Positions 1 through 9,800 of a stretch of DNA of 64,000 nt are shown in pieces. The translations under genes were made by a program, and so were the position numbers. How positions within the stretch are numbered: position 1 is the first letter of the stretch; each line of letters opens with the position of its first letter. Under the pieces are notes generated by a model. That model saw nothing but the letters and a program-made list of their open reading frames with translations. It did no database searches and was not told where the DNA came from. Source of the stretch: Qipengyuania vulgaris (GTDB lineage Bacteria; Pseudomonadota; Alphaproteobacteria; Sphingomonadales; Sphingomonadaceae); assembly GCF_009827325.1 (NCBI RefSeq), contig NZ_WTYC01000008.1, positions 12,501 through 76,500 of the forward strand, in the 5' to 3' direction.

Positions 1-1
1 G

Positions 2-1078
2 GCGCGCGCCTATAGCGAGGCGGCGATCAAGTCCGACGCGTCACTCGGCATGCTCAATATCGCGCAGGCTTTCATAACCGGCGGCCTCATGGCCGGGGCC
101 ATGGCCTATACGGTATGGGGCTGGAGCCGCGGGGAATTGACGGTGGGCGATCTCGTTTTCGTGAACACCTATCTCGTCCAGCTCTTCCGACCGCTCGATC
201 TGCTTGGGTTCGTATATCGCACTATTCGTCAGGGACTGGTCGACATGGCCGAGATGTACCGGCTGATCGATGCACCGGTAGAAGTCGAAGACGCGCCGGG
301 CGCCCCTGCGCTGATTGTGAAACGCCCCTCGATCATCTTCGACAATGTCGTTTTCGGCTACGAGCCGGAACGCACCATTCTTCACGGCCTCACCTTCGAA
401 GTCCCGGCCGGTAGCCACGTGGCCATCGTTGGTCCGTCCGGTGCGGGCAAAAGCACGATCGCGCGGCTGCTGTTCCGCTTCTACGATCCGCAGAAGGGCC
501 GCATCCTGATCGACGGGCAGGATATTTCGCGGGTGGCGCAGCAAAGCCTTCGGTCCCACATCGGCATCGTCCCCCAGGACAGCGTCCTGTTCAACGATAC
601 GATCGGCTATAACATCGCCTATGGCCGCGAGGATGCGAGCGTCGAAGATATCGAGCGCGCATCCCGCGCTGCATCGATCATGCCGTTCATCGAACGCCTG
701 CTCGACGGCTTCGAGACCGAGGTGGGAGAACGGGGTCTGAAATTGTCCGGCGGCGAGAAGCAGCGCGTCGCCATTGCGCGGACGCTGGTCAAGGATCCAC
801 CCATCCTCCTGCTCGACGAGGCGACCAGCGCTCTCGACAGCCGGACCGAGCAGGACATCCTGCGCACGCTTCACAAAGTGAGCGAACACCGCACCACCCT
901 CGCCATCGCGCATCGTCTGTCCACCATCGCCGATGCCGACCGCATCCTCGTGCTCGACCACGGACGGCTAGCCGAAACGGGGACGCATCGGGAGCTGTTG
1001 AGGAAAGGCGAGCTCTATGCCGAGATGTGGGCGCGCCAGCAGGCGGAGGAAAGCGAAGAAGAGACGGCTCCTACCTGA
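2..1078 (+). CDS. ATM1/HMT1-type ABC transporter, C-terminal part (5' truncated by window)
   Basis: The reading frame is open from the window edge, so only the last 358 residues are seen. They contain the end of a membrane domain (about residues 1-85, with GLMAGAMAYTVWGW and the YLVQLFRPLDLLGF segment) followed by a complete ATP-binding domain. That domain has Walker A GPSGAGKST, signature LSGGEKQR, Walker B ILLLDEATSALD and the H-loop AIAHRLST. The order membrane domain then ATPase, and the RPLDLLGFVYR stretch, fit the ATM1/HMT1 half-transporter family. That family exports glutathione-linked sulfur or metal compounds across the inner membrane and works as a homodimer. The substrate is inferred from family only. 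It is followed 100 bp later by a SulP transporter on the same strand. Confidence 0.9.
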   Translation, partial: ARAYSEAAIKSDASLGMLNIAQAFITGGLMAGAMAYTVWGWSRGELTVGDLVFVNTYLVQLFRPLDLLGFVYRTIRQGLVDMAEMYRLIDAPVEVEDAPGAPALIVKRPSIIFDNVVFGYEPERTILHGLTFEVPAGSHVAIVGPSGAGKSTIARLLFRFYDPQKGRILIDGQDISRVAQQSLRSHIGIVPQDSVLFNDTIGYNIAYGREDASVEDIERASRAASIMPFIERLLDGFETEVGERGLKLSGGEKQRVAIARTLVKDPPILLLDEATSALDSRTEQDILRTLHKVSEHRTTLAIAHRLSTIADADRILVLDHGRLAETGTHRELLRKGELYAEMWARQQAEESEEETAPT

Positions 1079-1178
1079 AATTCCCCTCCGGCTTGTGGTG
1101 CAGTGCACAATCGCTAAAGAGGAGCGGATTTTTGCGGGCCCCTGCCCGCCTCTTCCTTTTCAAGGCCGGATAGCTGCA

Positions 1179-2684
1179 ATGCCCAACCTCGATACGGTCA
1201 AACGCGATTGGTTCTCCAACGTCCGTGCAGACATCCTCGCCGGGATCGTCGTGGCGCTGGCGCTGATCCCCGAAGCCATCGGCTTCTCCATCATCGCCGG
1301 TGTCGATCCGCGGGTGGGCCTGTACGCCTCGGTCGCGATCGCCATGGTCATCGCTTTCACCGGCGGCCGTCCGGGCATGATCAGCGCCGCGACCGCCGCG
1401 GTCGCCGTGGTCGTGGTGCCTCTGGTCCGCGATCACGGGGTCGAATATCTCTTCGCAGCGACGATCCTGATGGGTGTATTCCAAGGCATTGCGGCACTCC
1501 TGCGGCTCGACCTGTTGATGCAGTTCGTTTCGCGCTCGGTCATCACCGGTTTCGTCAACGCGCTCGCCATACTCATCTTCATGGCACAGCTGCCGCAGCT
1601 GGATCCCACGGCCAGCGGCATCGGCTGGATGACCTATACGATGGTGATTGCCGGCCTCGCCATGATATACATTATTCCACGCTTCACGACGGCCCTGCCC
1701 AGCCCGTTGATCGCCATCATCATACTGACTGCGCTGACCATCTGGCTGGATGCGCCGGTCAACACGGTGTCCGACATGGGCGAGCTTCCCGAAGGCCTGC
1801 CCTACTTCATGCTGCCCGATGTGCCGCTGACGTGGGAGACGCTGGCCATCATCGCACCCTATTCTGCGACCATGGCGGCGGTCGGCCTGCTCGAATCGCT
1901 GCTGACCGCGCAGATCGTCGACGACATGACGCACACCGGCTCGAACAAGCGCCGCGAGAGCGCTGGCCAGGGGGTTGCGAATATTGCCGCAGCCCTGGTC
2001 GGCGGCATGGGCGGCTGCGCAATGATCGGCCAGTCTGTCATTAACGTGACAAGCGGAGGCCGCGGGCGTCTTTCGACATTCACTGCGGGCCTTTCGCTGC
2101 TTATCCTGCTCGCCGTGCTCGGCGGGCTTGTCGGCCAGGTTCCCATGCCCGCGCTGGTGGCGATCATGATCATGGTTTCGATCGGGACCTTTTCCTGGAA
2201 TTCGATCCCCAATCTGTCCAAGCATCCCTGGCAGTCGAGCGTGGTCATGCTCACCACAGTTGTGGTCGTGGTGGCGACGCACAATCTTGCTTTGGGCGTG
2301 CTTGCAGGTGTCGTCCTTTCGGGCGTGTTCTTTACTCACAAGGTAATGACGATGTTCGAGGTCGTGCGCGAACGCCATGGCGAGACAGCGATCTACCGGG
2401 CAAAGGGCCAGATCTTCTACGCCAGCGTCGAGCGCTTCGAAGCCGCACTAGGCCCTGAAAGCATCCTGCCGGATCCGGCCGACCACGTAATCATCGATGT
2501 CAGCAAGGCACACTTCTGGGACATTTCCGCGGTGGGCGCGTTGGACAAGGTCGTCGAACGCATGCGGAGGAACGGTCGCAGCGTCCAGGTTCGCGGGCTC
2601 AACCGGGCCAGCAGCGACCTTGTCGACAAGTTCGCACTGACCGACAAGACCGGGGTCGAGATCGGGCTGGCGCCCCATCCTTGA
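1179..2684 (+). CDS. SulP family anion transporter with STAS domain
   Basis: This 501-residue protein is a SulP (SLC26-type) inner-membrane anion transporter. Residues 15-380 are hydrophobic, with the family start motif [20 protein letters not shown] and a later [10 protein letters not shown] segment. Residues 390-500 form a cytoplasmic STAS domain ([21 protein letters not shown]). Family members carry sulfate, bicarbonate or dicarboxylates, and the substrate cannot be read from the sequence. The ATG at 1179 was chosen because the protein from there aligns with the family start; an in-frame extension upstream runs through the intergenic region and looks non-coding. It lies 100 bp downstream of the ABC transporter and could be cotranscribed. 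Confidence 0.93.
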   Translation: MPNLDTVKRDWFSNVRADILAGIVVALALIPEAIGFSIIAGVDPRVGLYASVAIAMVIAFTGGRPGMISAATAAVAVVVVPLVRDHGVEYLFAATILMGVFQGIAALLRLDLLMQFVSRSVITGFVNALAILIFMAQLPQLDPTASGIGWMTYTMVIAGLAMIYIIPRFTTALPSPLIAIIILTALTIWLDAPVNTVSDMGELPEGLPYFMLPDVPLTWETLAIIAPYSATMAAVGLLESLLTAQIVDDMTHTGSNKRRESAGQGVANIAAALVGGMGGCAMIGQSVINVTSGGRGRLSTFTAGLSLLILLAVLGGLVGQVPMPALVAIMIMVSIGTFSWNSIPNLSKHPWQSSVVMLTTVVVVVATHNLALGVLAGVVLSGVFFTHKVMTMFEVVRERHGETAIYRAKGQIFYASVERFEAALGPESILPDPADHVIIDVSKAHFWDISAVGALDKVVERMRRNGRSVQVRGLNRASSDLVDKFALTDKTGVEIGLAPHP

Positions 2685-3143
2685 ATTATAAAGAAGGTGG
2701 CCAACGAGCGATCATCGCCCTTGGAAAGTTTGGGGACGTTCGGCAAATCCGTAGCGTTACCGTTCGGAACAGCCGGAGCGTCCCCGACACCCATTTAGGG
2801 CAGCAAGTTTTCAGAAACTCCCTAGAAACGGGGTAACCCCAAGGTTAATTTCCATGGTTAATTTGTTTATCAGATTGGTCGCAGCACGAAGTTTGATCGA
2901 GGTGAGGAAACAATTAAGGAGACATTTCCAATCATATCGAGCCATGCAACGTGGCACACGACCGGCCTATCAATCGTCGCGATCCCAAGCCTACAACGTG
3001 GTCCTACAGCGGCATAAGGACAGCAAACGCAGTGGCGCAAAGGCCCTCGATCATCTCGGGATTGGGGTATAAGCGCGCAAATAGGGCGCTGAATTCTTCC
3101 ATCCGGCCTGCATCGCAGAAACGGGGCGAACCGATCCGCTAAT
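2685..3143. other. Intergenic region with a long-range inverted repeat
   Basis: This 459-bp gap separates SulP from the convergent hslU. The heptamer GGGGACG at 2732-2738 is repeated in inverted form as CGTCCCC at 2779-2785, which could close a long stem just after SulP. Downstream the sequence is more A+T-rich than its neighbours. Two short open frames (about 2854-3072 and 2951-3142) have no recognisable protein features, and I do not call them genes. Confidence 0.5.
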
Positions 3144-4442
3144 CTACAGGATATACTTACTCAGATCCGCGTCACCTGCGAGATCGTCGAGCCGTTCGCG
3201 CACATAGGCGGCGTCGACGGTGATCGTCTCGCCCTTATGCTCCTCGGCTTCGAAGCTGATATCCTCGAGCAGGCGCTCCATAACCGTCTGCAGGCGCCGG
3301 GCACCGATATTCTCGACGCTTTCGTTCACGCGCGCGGCGATCTTCGCCACTTCGGTGATCGCCTCGTCGGTAATGACGAGTGTTACGTCCTCGGTCCCGA
3401 TCAGCGCCGTGTACTGCTGCGGCAGGTTTGCCCGCGTCTCGGTCAGGATGCGGACGAAATCTTCTTCGGTCAGCGCGCGCAATTCGACGCGGATCGGCAG
3501 GCGGCCTTGGAGTTCGGGGAGCATGTCCGACGGTTTCGAGACGTGAAAGGCACCGCTGGCAATAAAGAGCACGTGATCGGTCTTCATCGGTCCGTATTTG
3601 GTGGCAACCGTGGTGCCTTCGATGAGCGGCAACAGGTCGCGCTGAACGCCTTCACGGCTTGCAGAGCCGCCGCGCACATCGCTGACGGCAATCTTGTCGA
3701 TCTCATCCAGGAAGACGATGCCGTTGGTTTCCGCATTCTCCAGTGCGACGCGGTTCACATCGTCCTGATCCATGCGCTTTTCGGCCTCTTCTTCTACCAG
3801 CCGGTCCCAGGCTTCGGGGACCTTGAGCTTGCGCCGCTTGAGATTGGACTTGCCCATCGCCTTACCGAGCATGTCGCTGAGGTCGATCATGCCGACGTTG
3901 CCGGGCATGCCGGGAATTTCCATGTTGCCCGCAGGTTGGTCCTTGACCTCGATTTCGACCTCGGTGTCGTTCATCGCGTTCTGGACCACGCGTTCGCGGA
4001 AGGCCTCGCGTGTCGCCTCGCTGGCGTTCTCACCGACCAAGGCATTGAGGAGCCGTTCCATAGCCGCCTGGCTGGCGCTTTCGCGGACGGCCTCGCGGCG
4101 GCGTTCCTTCTCCAGCCGGATAGCTTCCTCGGCAAGGTCGCGCGCGATCTGTTCGACATCCCGGCCGACATAGCCGACTTCAGTGAACTTGGTCGCTTCT
4201 ACCTTCACGAAAGGAGCTTCGGCGAGCTTCGCCAGCCGGCGGCTGATTTCGGTTTTGCCGCAACCGGTGGGGCCGATCATGAGGATGTTCTTGGGCGTTA
4301 CTTCGTCACGCAAGTCGCGATCAAGTCGCTGGCGGCGCCAGCGGTTGCGCAGGGCCACGGCGACAGCGCGCTTGGCGTCCTTCTGGCCGATGATGTGTTC
4401 GTCAAGGGCGGCGACGATCGCCTTGGGGGTCAAATTGTCCAT
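3144..4442 (-). CDS. hslU: HslU, ATPase subunit of the HslVU protease
   Basis: HslU is the AAA+ unfoldase that feeds proteins to the HslV peptidase in the cytoplasm. The 432-residue product has the family start [17 protein letters not shown], Walker [10 protein letters not shown], the pore loop GYVGRD, Walker [12 protein letters not shown] and the sensor/arginine region [18 protein letters not shown]. It ends in the usual C-terminal LSKYIL, which docks into HslV. The ATG at 4442 starts at the conserved MDNLTPK; a longer in-frame version would overlap hslV and is unlikely. It follows hslV by 20 bp, forming the standard hslVU operon. Length is normal for the family. Confidence 0.98.
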   Translation of the reverse strand: MDNLTPKAIVAALDEHIIGQKDAKRAVAVALRNRWRRQRLDRDLRDEVTPKNILMIGPTGCGKTEISRRLAKLAEAPFVKVEATKFTEVGYVGRDVEQIARDLAEEAIRLEKERRREAVRESASQAAMERLLNALVGENASEATREAFRERVVQNAMNDTEVEIEVKDQPAGNMEIPGMPGNVGMIDLSDMLGKAMGKSNLKRRKLKVPEAWDRLVEEEAEKRMDQDDVNRVALENAETNGIVFLDEIDKIAVSDVRGGSASREGVQRDLLPLIEGTTVATKYGPMKTDHVLFIASGAFHVSKPSDMLPELQGRLPIRVELRALTEEDFVRILTETRANLPQQYTALIGTEDVTLVITDEAITEVAKIAARVNESVENIGARRLQTVMERLLEDISFEAEEHKGETITVDAAYVRERLDDLAGDADLSKYIL

Positions 4443-4462
4443 GAAATCTTTCAGACCGCTGT

Positions 4463-5023
4463 TTAGACGGTTTCTAGGGTCACATTGCCATTGGTGAAAA
4501 CGCAAATTTCGGCGGCGACCTGCATCGCCTTGCGCGCGATAACCTCTGGATCGTCCTCATATTCGGAAATCGCCTTGGCAGCGGCGAGCGCATAGTTCCC
4601 GCCAGATCCAATCGCGGTAATCCCGCCTTCGGGTTCGAGCACGTCGCCATTGCCGGTTAGGACGAGAAGGTTTTCCTTGTCCGCCACGATCATCAATGCC
4701 TCGAGATTGCGCAGGTACTTGTCGGTGCGCCAGTCCTTGGTCAGTTCGACCGCGGCACGCAGCAGCTGCCCGCTATATTGTTCGAGCTTCTTTTCGAGCC
4801 GTTCGAACAGGGTGAAAGCGTCTGCCGTCGCACCTGCGAACCCGGCGACGACTTTGCCGCCCTCACCAATCCGGCGGACCTTGCGGGCATTGGGTTTCAT
4901 TACCGTATTGCCCATGGAGACCTGCCCGTCCCCGGCAATGACGATCCGGTCGCCCTTACGAACGCCGATGATGGTGGTTCCGTGCCACTGGGTCAGCCCG
5001 TGGCGATTGTCCTGATCACTCAT
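4463..5023 (-). CDS. hslV: HslV, peptidase subunit of the HslVU protease
   Basis: HslV is the threonine peptidase of the bacterial proteasome-like HslVU complex. The 186-residue product carries [12 protein letters not shown] near the start. The first Thr (residue 16) should become the N-terminal nucleophile after removal of a roughly 15-residue propeptide, as in other alphaproteobacteria. The conserved [28 protein letters not shown] and [13 protein letters not shown] segments are present. The gene lies between bamE (42 bp upstream) and hslU (20 bp downstream) on the same strand, so all three may be cotranscribed. Confidence 0.98.
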   Translation of the reverse strand: MSDQDNRHGLTQWHGTTIIGVRKGDRIVIAGDGQVSMGNTVMKPNARKVRRIGEGGKVVAGFAGATADAFTLFERLEKKLEQYSGQLLRAAVELTKDWRTDKYLRNLEALMIVADKENLLVLTGNGDVLEPEGGITAIGSGGNYALAAAKAISEYEDDPEVIARKAMQVAAEICVFTNGNVTLETV

Positions 5024-5065
5024 GCCGCGCGATATGGGGTGCGCGGAATTAGGGTCAAGACGCGC

Positions 5066-5545
5066 TCAGGTTCCGGGGCCGCCGGGACCGCCCTGTCCGC
5101 CGAGACCCGGCTGGCCGACCGTGCCGATATTGCCGAACAAGTCTTCGAGGAAGCCGCGTTCACGGCCCAGGGTAGGAGTCTCGTCGCCATCCGGCGTGAG
5201 ATAGACCACCTGATCGAGCCCGGAACGCTCAGCCGACACGACATCACCGTCCGGACCGAACTTTACCGCCAGAACCTGATGCGCCTGGACGCGCGGGCGC
5301 ACGAAAGGCTTACGACCCGTGGTCGAGGACACGTAATACCAGGTCGGATCGCCGAACTGGCTGGTGAAAGTCGGACGGCCAAGCGTCATTTCAACGCTGC
5401 GCTGGTTGTCGATCCCCGGCTGTACCGAGCTCAGCAAGACATTGTCGACGACATAGCCCCGCGATTCGCGGATCGAGGAGCACGCGCCCAGTGTCAGGCC
5501 GACTGCGACCATCAAGGTGGCACCAAGGATTTTCGTGGTCCTCAT
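5066..5545 (-). CDS. bamE: BamE/SmpA-type outer-membrane assembly lipoprotein
   Basis: BamE is a small lipoprotein of the beta-barrel assembly machine. This 159-residue protein starts with a lipoprotein signal peptide (GLTLGACSS, lipidated Cys at residue 22). It continues with the SmpA/OmlA fold: SSVQPGIDNQRSVEMTLGRPTFTSQFGDPTWYYVSS. The C-terminal tail is Gly/Pro-rich and low in complexity (GGQGGPGGPGT), as is common in sphingomonad homologues. It is divergent from the plus-strand chaperone gene and leads into hslVU. Confidence 0.9.
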   Translation of the reverse strand: MRTTKILGATLMVAVGLTLGACSSIRESRGYVVDNVLLSSVQPGIDNQRSVEMTLGRPTFTSQFGDPTWYYVSSTTGRKPFVRPRVQAHQVLAVKFGPDGDVVSAERSGLDQVVYLTPDGDETPTLGRERGFLEDLFGNIGTVGQPGLGGQGGPGGPGT

Positions 5546-5719
5546 GGGAACTGCTTCAACTCCGTATCTCCGGCGCGCTTGGCCTGTGAGGCCTTGCGCC
5601 CTATATGCGCGAGCGAGGCCCTAAACCGCCGCGCCGCCGCTTGCAACGTGCGTGTTCTCGCGCGGTGGGGATGGCGATTTGAATTGCCGCTGAACGAACC
5701 GCAACGAAAGCACTTTCTC

Positions 5720-6238
5720 ATGTCTCTTTTCGCCCGTCTATTCGGCACCCAGCCAAATCCGCGCGAGCAGTGGCGACCGCTCTGGCATACGATTGTGGAG
5801 CAGGCCCGCGAGCCGGACTGGTACCGCATGTGCGGTGTGGCTGACACGGTCGAAGGCCGCTTCGACATGATTACGCTGGTGCTGAGCCTGGTGCTGTTGC
5901 GGATGGAAAAGGACGAGGAGCTCGCCCCGCATACCTCGCTGGTTACCGAACTGTTCGTCGAGGATATGGAAGGCCAGTTGCGCGAGGCTGGGATCGGCGA
6001 CCCCACGGTTGGCAAGAAGATCGGCAACCTCATGAGCAGCATGGGCGGACGCTTGGGTACCTACCGTCAAAGGCTGGCAGATGAGGACCGCGCCGCGCTG
6101 GCCGACGCTCTGAAGCGCAATGTCACCATGGCGCAGGAAGACGAAGCGGAAGCGCTGGCCGACCGTATGATAAGGCTGCACAAGCGGCTTGAGCGCACCG
6201 ACGCAGAGCAGCTTCGGGCCGGGGAAATTGCCGCGTGA
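5720..6238 (+). CDS. Ubiquinol-cytochrome c chaperone (CBP3 family)
   Basis: This 172-residue protein belongs to the ubiquinol-cytochrome c chaperone (CBP3) family, which assists assembly of cytochrome b into the bc1 complex. The family core is recognisable in WYRMCGVADTVEGRFDMITLVLSLVLLRM, followed by LVTELFVEDMEGQLREAGIGDPTVGKKIG. No signal peptide is seen, in keeping with a cytoplasmic or membrane-peripheral role. The ATG at 5720 gives the conserved MSLFARLFG start. It overlaps the next gene by 4 bp (GTGA), so the two are translationally coupled. Confidence 0.9.
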   Translation: MSLFARLFGTQPNPREQWRPLWHTIVEQAREPDWYRMCGVADTVEGRFDMITLVLSLVLLRMEKDEELAPHTSLVTELFVEDMEGQLREAGIGDPTVGKKIGNLMSSMGGRLGTYRQRLADEDRAALADALKRNVTMAQEDEAEALADRMIRLHKRLERTDAEQLRAGEIAA

Positions 6239-6768
6239 CCGAGGGCAGAGAGCTTGTCCGGCTGGTGAAGCCGCGTGCCTTGCCAGCCGGCGCCTTGACC
6301 GTGGAAGCAAGCGAAGCGGAGTGTGCCGCGCTGGCGCAGCGGTTCAGTGTCACGGCCATCCATGCCCTGAAGGCAAAGGTCGACTTCGACGAGAAAGATG
6401 ACGCCGTCCTGGTCGACGGCACGCTTACCGCGACGATCGAACAGCCCTGCGCCGTCACGCGCGACAGCCTGACCTATAAAGCTTCAGAGCCGTTTTCACT
6501 CTGTTTCGTGCCCGCAGGTCGAATGCCCGAATATGACGAGGACGCGGAATTCGAACTGTCCGAAGAGGATCTCGACGAGATCGAGTACGAGGGTGGAAGT
6601 TTCGACCTTGGCGAGGCGATTGCGCAGACCCTTGGTCTTGCCATCGACCCTTATCGCGAAGGCCCCGGCGCCGATGCATTGCGGGAAAAAGTTGGGATCG
6701 AAACCGACGAGGAAGCTCGTCCGACCGGACCTATGGCAGAGGCGCTCGCGGCGCTGAAGAAGGAATGA
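6235..6768 (+). CDS. YceD/DUF177 family protein
   Basis: This 177-residue acidic protein is a DUF177 (YceD) member. The middle contains the family pattern CAVTRDSLTYKASEPFSLCFVP followed by an acidic run (ELSEEDLDEIEYEG) and GEAIAQTLGLAIDPY. Family members are often encoded beside rpmF and have been linked to 23S rRNA and ribosome maturation. Here rpmF is not adjacent; the partner is the bc1 chaperone gene. The GTG start at 6235 overlaps the stop of that gene. A perfect 12-bp hairpin follows at 6823. Confidence 0.85.
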   Translation: MTEGRELVRLVKPRALPAGALTVEASEAECAALAQRFSVTAIHALKAKVDFDEKDDAVLVDGTLTATIEQPCAVTRDSLTYKASEPFSLCFVPAGRMPEYDEDAEFELSEEDLDEIEYEGGSFDLGEAIAQTLGLAIDPYREGPGADALREKVGIETDEEARPTGPMAEALAALKKE

Positions 6769-6822
6769 ATTCGGTCAGGGGTCTCCGTACGAGACATACG
6801 ATCGCCTCTTGCAACGTAGAAA

Positions 6823-6852
6823 CCGGAGCCCAGGGCTTAGCCTGGGCTCCGG
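6823..6852. terminator. Perfect 12-bp stem hairpin between convergent genes
   Basis: CCGGAGCCCAGG at 6823-6834 and its exact reverse complement at 6841-6852 enclose a 6-base loop. It lies between the ends of DUF177 (plus strand) and the giant peroxidase (minus strand). Read on the minus strand it is followed by a short TTTCT tract. It probably terminates both transcripts. Confidence 0.75.
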
Positions 6853-6862
6853 CAGGGCGACC

Positions 6863-9800
6863 TTAGAAAAGGAAGGTCTCGAAGATCATGTCTTCGAAGG
6901 GGGCAGTCTCCGCAATTCCAAAATCGTCCCTTGGTTGATGGGTAGGCGAGAGCCCGAATGGGCTGCCGGCGCTTTCATTGAAAGCCTGATTGATAGGTCG
7001 TTCCCATGCGACCAAATCAAACTCTCCGTTGAATCTCCCACCTCGCATCCCGAAGTCGAACCAATCTGAGAAACCTCCGAAGAGTTCGTATTTCGGCGTC
7101 CAGTCCTCGAAGCCGTCGACAAGCTCGCGAACCGGGCGGTTGAACAGCGCATCCTCACCTTCCGGGAACAGTATGGTGTCCTGAGGCCGTATAGTCCCGA
7201 TTACCTGATCGAATCCTTGGCTTGCATCGAACACGAGGCGGTGGCCCGAGCTAAGTTGGCTGATATCGACCGTATCGTTCCCGGAACCTCCGTTCACCGT
7301 GATGGTGTTGAGATCGAGGCTGGTAGAATTGAAGTTCCCGACAACGGTAATCGATGCGCCGCTAGCGGTAGGCCCGCCATTCACGCCGCCGCCCGAAGCG
7401 ACATCTACCGAGTCGATCACGATCTCCTCGATATTGTCGAGTTCGGCGATGATCGAGGCATTGTCCGATCCATTGAGGGTCACCACGATCTCGGTATTCC
7501 CGGCCAGTCCCGTCATGCCCGCGGCGATTGCTTCGCTCCGGGTATAGATGGTGTAATCCTCACCAGCACCGGCATTGAGCTGCCAGGTATCGATTCCGGC
7601 GCCGCCGTTGATCCAGTCGCGGCCATCGGTGGCCCCCGTCTGGACGATGGTGTCGTTACCGGCACCGCCCTGGATTACGTCGTTACCGGCCCCGCCGACG
7701 ATTGTATCGTCACCAGCAAGGCCCCAGAGCCGGTCGTCGCCAGCACCACCATTCAAGGTGTTTGCGCCGGAGTTGCCCCATAGCGTATTGGCGATTTCAT
7801 TGCCGGTTAGCTGGAGATTTCCAGTCCCCTTGGCGAACATTACTTCGACTTCCACACCGGCGGCGAGGACGTAATTCGCGCCCGAATATATCCGGTCAAA
7901 ACCTTCCCCTGCCGCTTCCAGGACGATGTCGCCGGCGCTGTTGACGTGGAAGACATCATTTCCTAGCCCGCCACTGACGGTATCGTTACCTCCGCCGCCA
8001 TCCATGAAGTCGTCCCCTGCTCCGCCCTGAAGGTTGTCGTTCCCTCCCTGACCGCGAAGCGTATCGTTTCCATCGCCACCGATGAGGGTATCTGCTCCGG
8101 CCAGACCAGCCAGAGTGTCGTCACCTCCACCTCCGTCGAGCGTGTTGGCTCCGGCGTTACCGCGGATGAAGTTCGCAAATTCATTACCCGTCAGCGAGAG
8201 ATTGTTGGCACCTTTCGCAAACATCATTTCGACTTCCGAGCCGGCCACAAGAACGTAGTTTACAGAGGAGTAGAGCCGATCGGCATCGCCCTCGCCGACA
8301 GCTTCCAGCACCACATCAGCTACGTTGTCGACATGATGGGTATCGTTTCCAAGCCCGCCTGTCGAATTGTCGGCTCCTACTCCGCCCCAAAGGACGTCGT
8401 CGCCTACGCCGCCAAAGAGCGTGTCATCGCCGGCAAGCCCGCGAAGCTCGTCATTACCCGAGCCTCCGTCGAGAATGTTGGCGCCGGAATTACCCCATAA
8501 GGTATTTCCGAACTCATTGCCGGTTAGCGAGAGGTCGTCAGCGCCCCTTGCAAACATGATCTCGACTTCGGACCCTGCGGTCAGAACATAGTTGACGGAA
8601 GAGTAGACTCGGTCTGCATTGCCCTCACCCACAGCCTCGACGACGATATCATTCACGCTCTCGACATGGTGCGTGTCGTTGCCAAGCCCACCGATGGTCG
8701 TATCGTTACCGGTGTAGCCACTAAGCAGGTCATCTCCACCGCCGCCGATGAGCAAGTCATTACCGGCAAAGCCAAGCAATTCTTCGCCAAATGCGCTTCC
8801 GACTGCAATATCGTCACCATCGGTGCCGATGAAGTTCGTCGCAACTGCCGCCTCCCAATTGGCACCGACAGGCGCGGTTGAGGGCGTGACGACCGAACCC
8901 GTGAAACCAAGGCCGTCGACATAGTTGAACGAGGCCCTGACCATCAGACCGGCCTGCGCGCCGAAGGTGGTGCCTGGCAGGTCTTCCGGCGTAAACTCGT
9001 TGCCTGTAGCCCCCGGAATGTCGGTCCAGTCGACACCATTGGCAGACTGCTGCCACTGGATCGTCGCAGACGCGATCCCGTTGCTGGCGGCAATCGTGCT
9101 GACATCAACAGTGAGTGCCTGACCTTCCGTGGGGGTCATGTCATCCAATGTCGCTGCCCCGGTGATTGTCGGGTTAAGCGTCGAAACATCGATCGTCTGA
9201 TCGGCAAACTGCAGGAATTCGACGTTGCGAACAGTATCCATCCCATCCGAAAGGCGTGCTCGACCAGTAAATGGATCGATCACTCCATCAGTCGGGGTGA
9301 TATGTGTGACCAGCAGGCCACCTCCTGGCGCAGCGGTGATCTGATAGTTGGCAAAATCATCGTAGAATACTGCGGTATCTACATCGCCGTTCTCACCGTC
9401 GTCCACGATCTCGCGGACGATGTGCATTTGTCCTGGTGACACCGTCCCATCGATCAGGTGCGCGCTCAATGGCTTGGTTACACCGTCAATCGTTACGATA
9501 TTCCGCAAGCTAGTGACCGTAGCAATTTCGTTCTCGCCGCCCTGTTCGGTGATGCTGATGCGGACATGAAGACGCAGGTCGCCGTCGATGATGTCGTCAC
9601 CACCGCGACCTTCGATGAAGTCGCTGCCCCCACCGCCGAACAGGATGTTCCCCGAGTCGAACACCACCTCATCATCCGGCGCATCGCCGCGTGGTGCCAG
9701 ACCCAGCGCTTCGCGCAAGCCATCGATCCGATCGACACCCGCCTGAGTCAGTTCGTGACCTTCCATGTCGACTTCTGGATCCACGACATCCGTAGTGCCG

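Noticed and set aside
41..961. Long open frame (306 codons) antisense to the ABC transporter ATPase
   Set aside because: It is the shadow of a high-GC gene; the sense strand has all ABC ATPase motifs and the antisense product has no recognisable domain.
3237..4466. 409-codon open frame antisense to hslU
   Set aside because: The sense frame is unmistakably HslU; the antisense frame is a codon-bias shadow.
7690..8700. Regular repeats that could suggest a CRISPR array
   Set aside because: Repeats are in frame, encode RTX nonapeptides and vary in length; there are no uniform spacers or cas genes.
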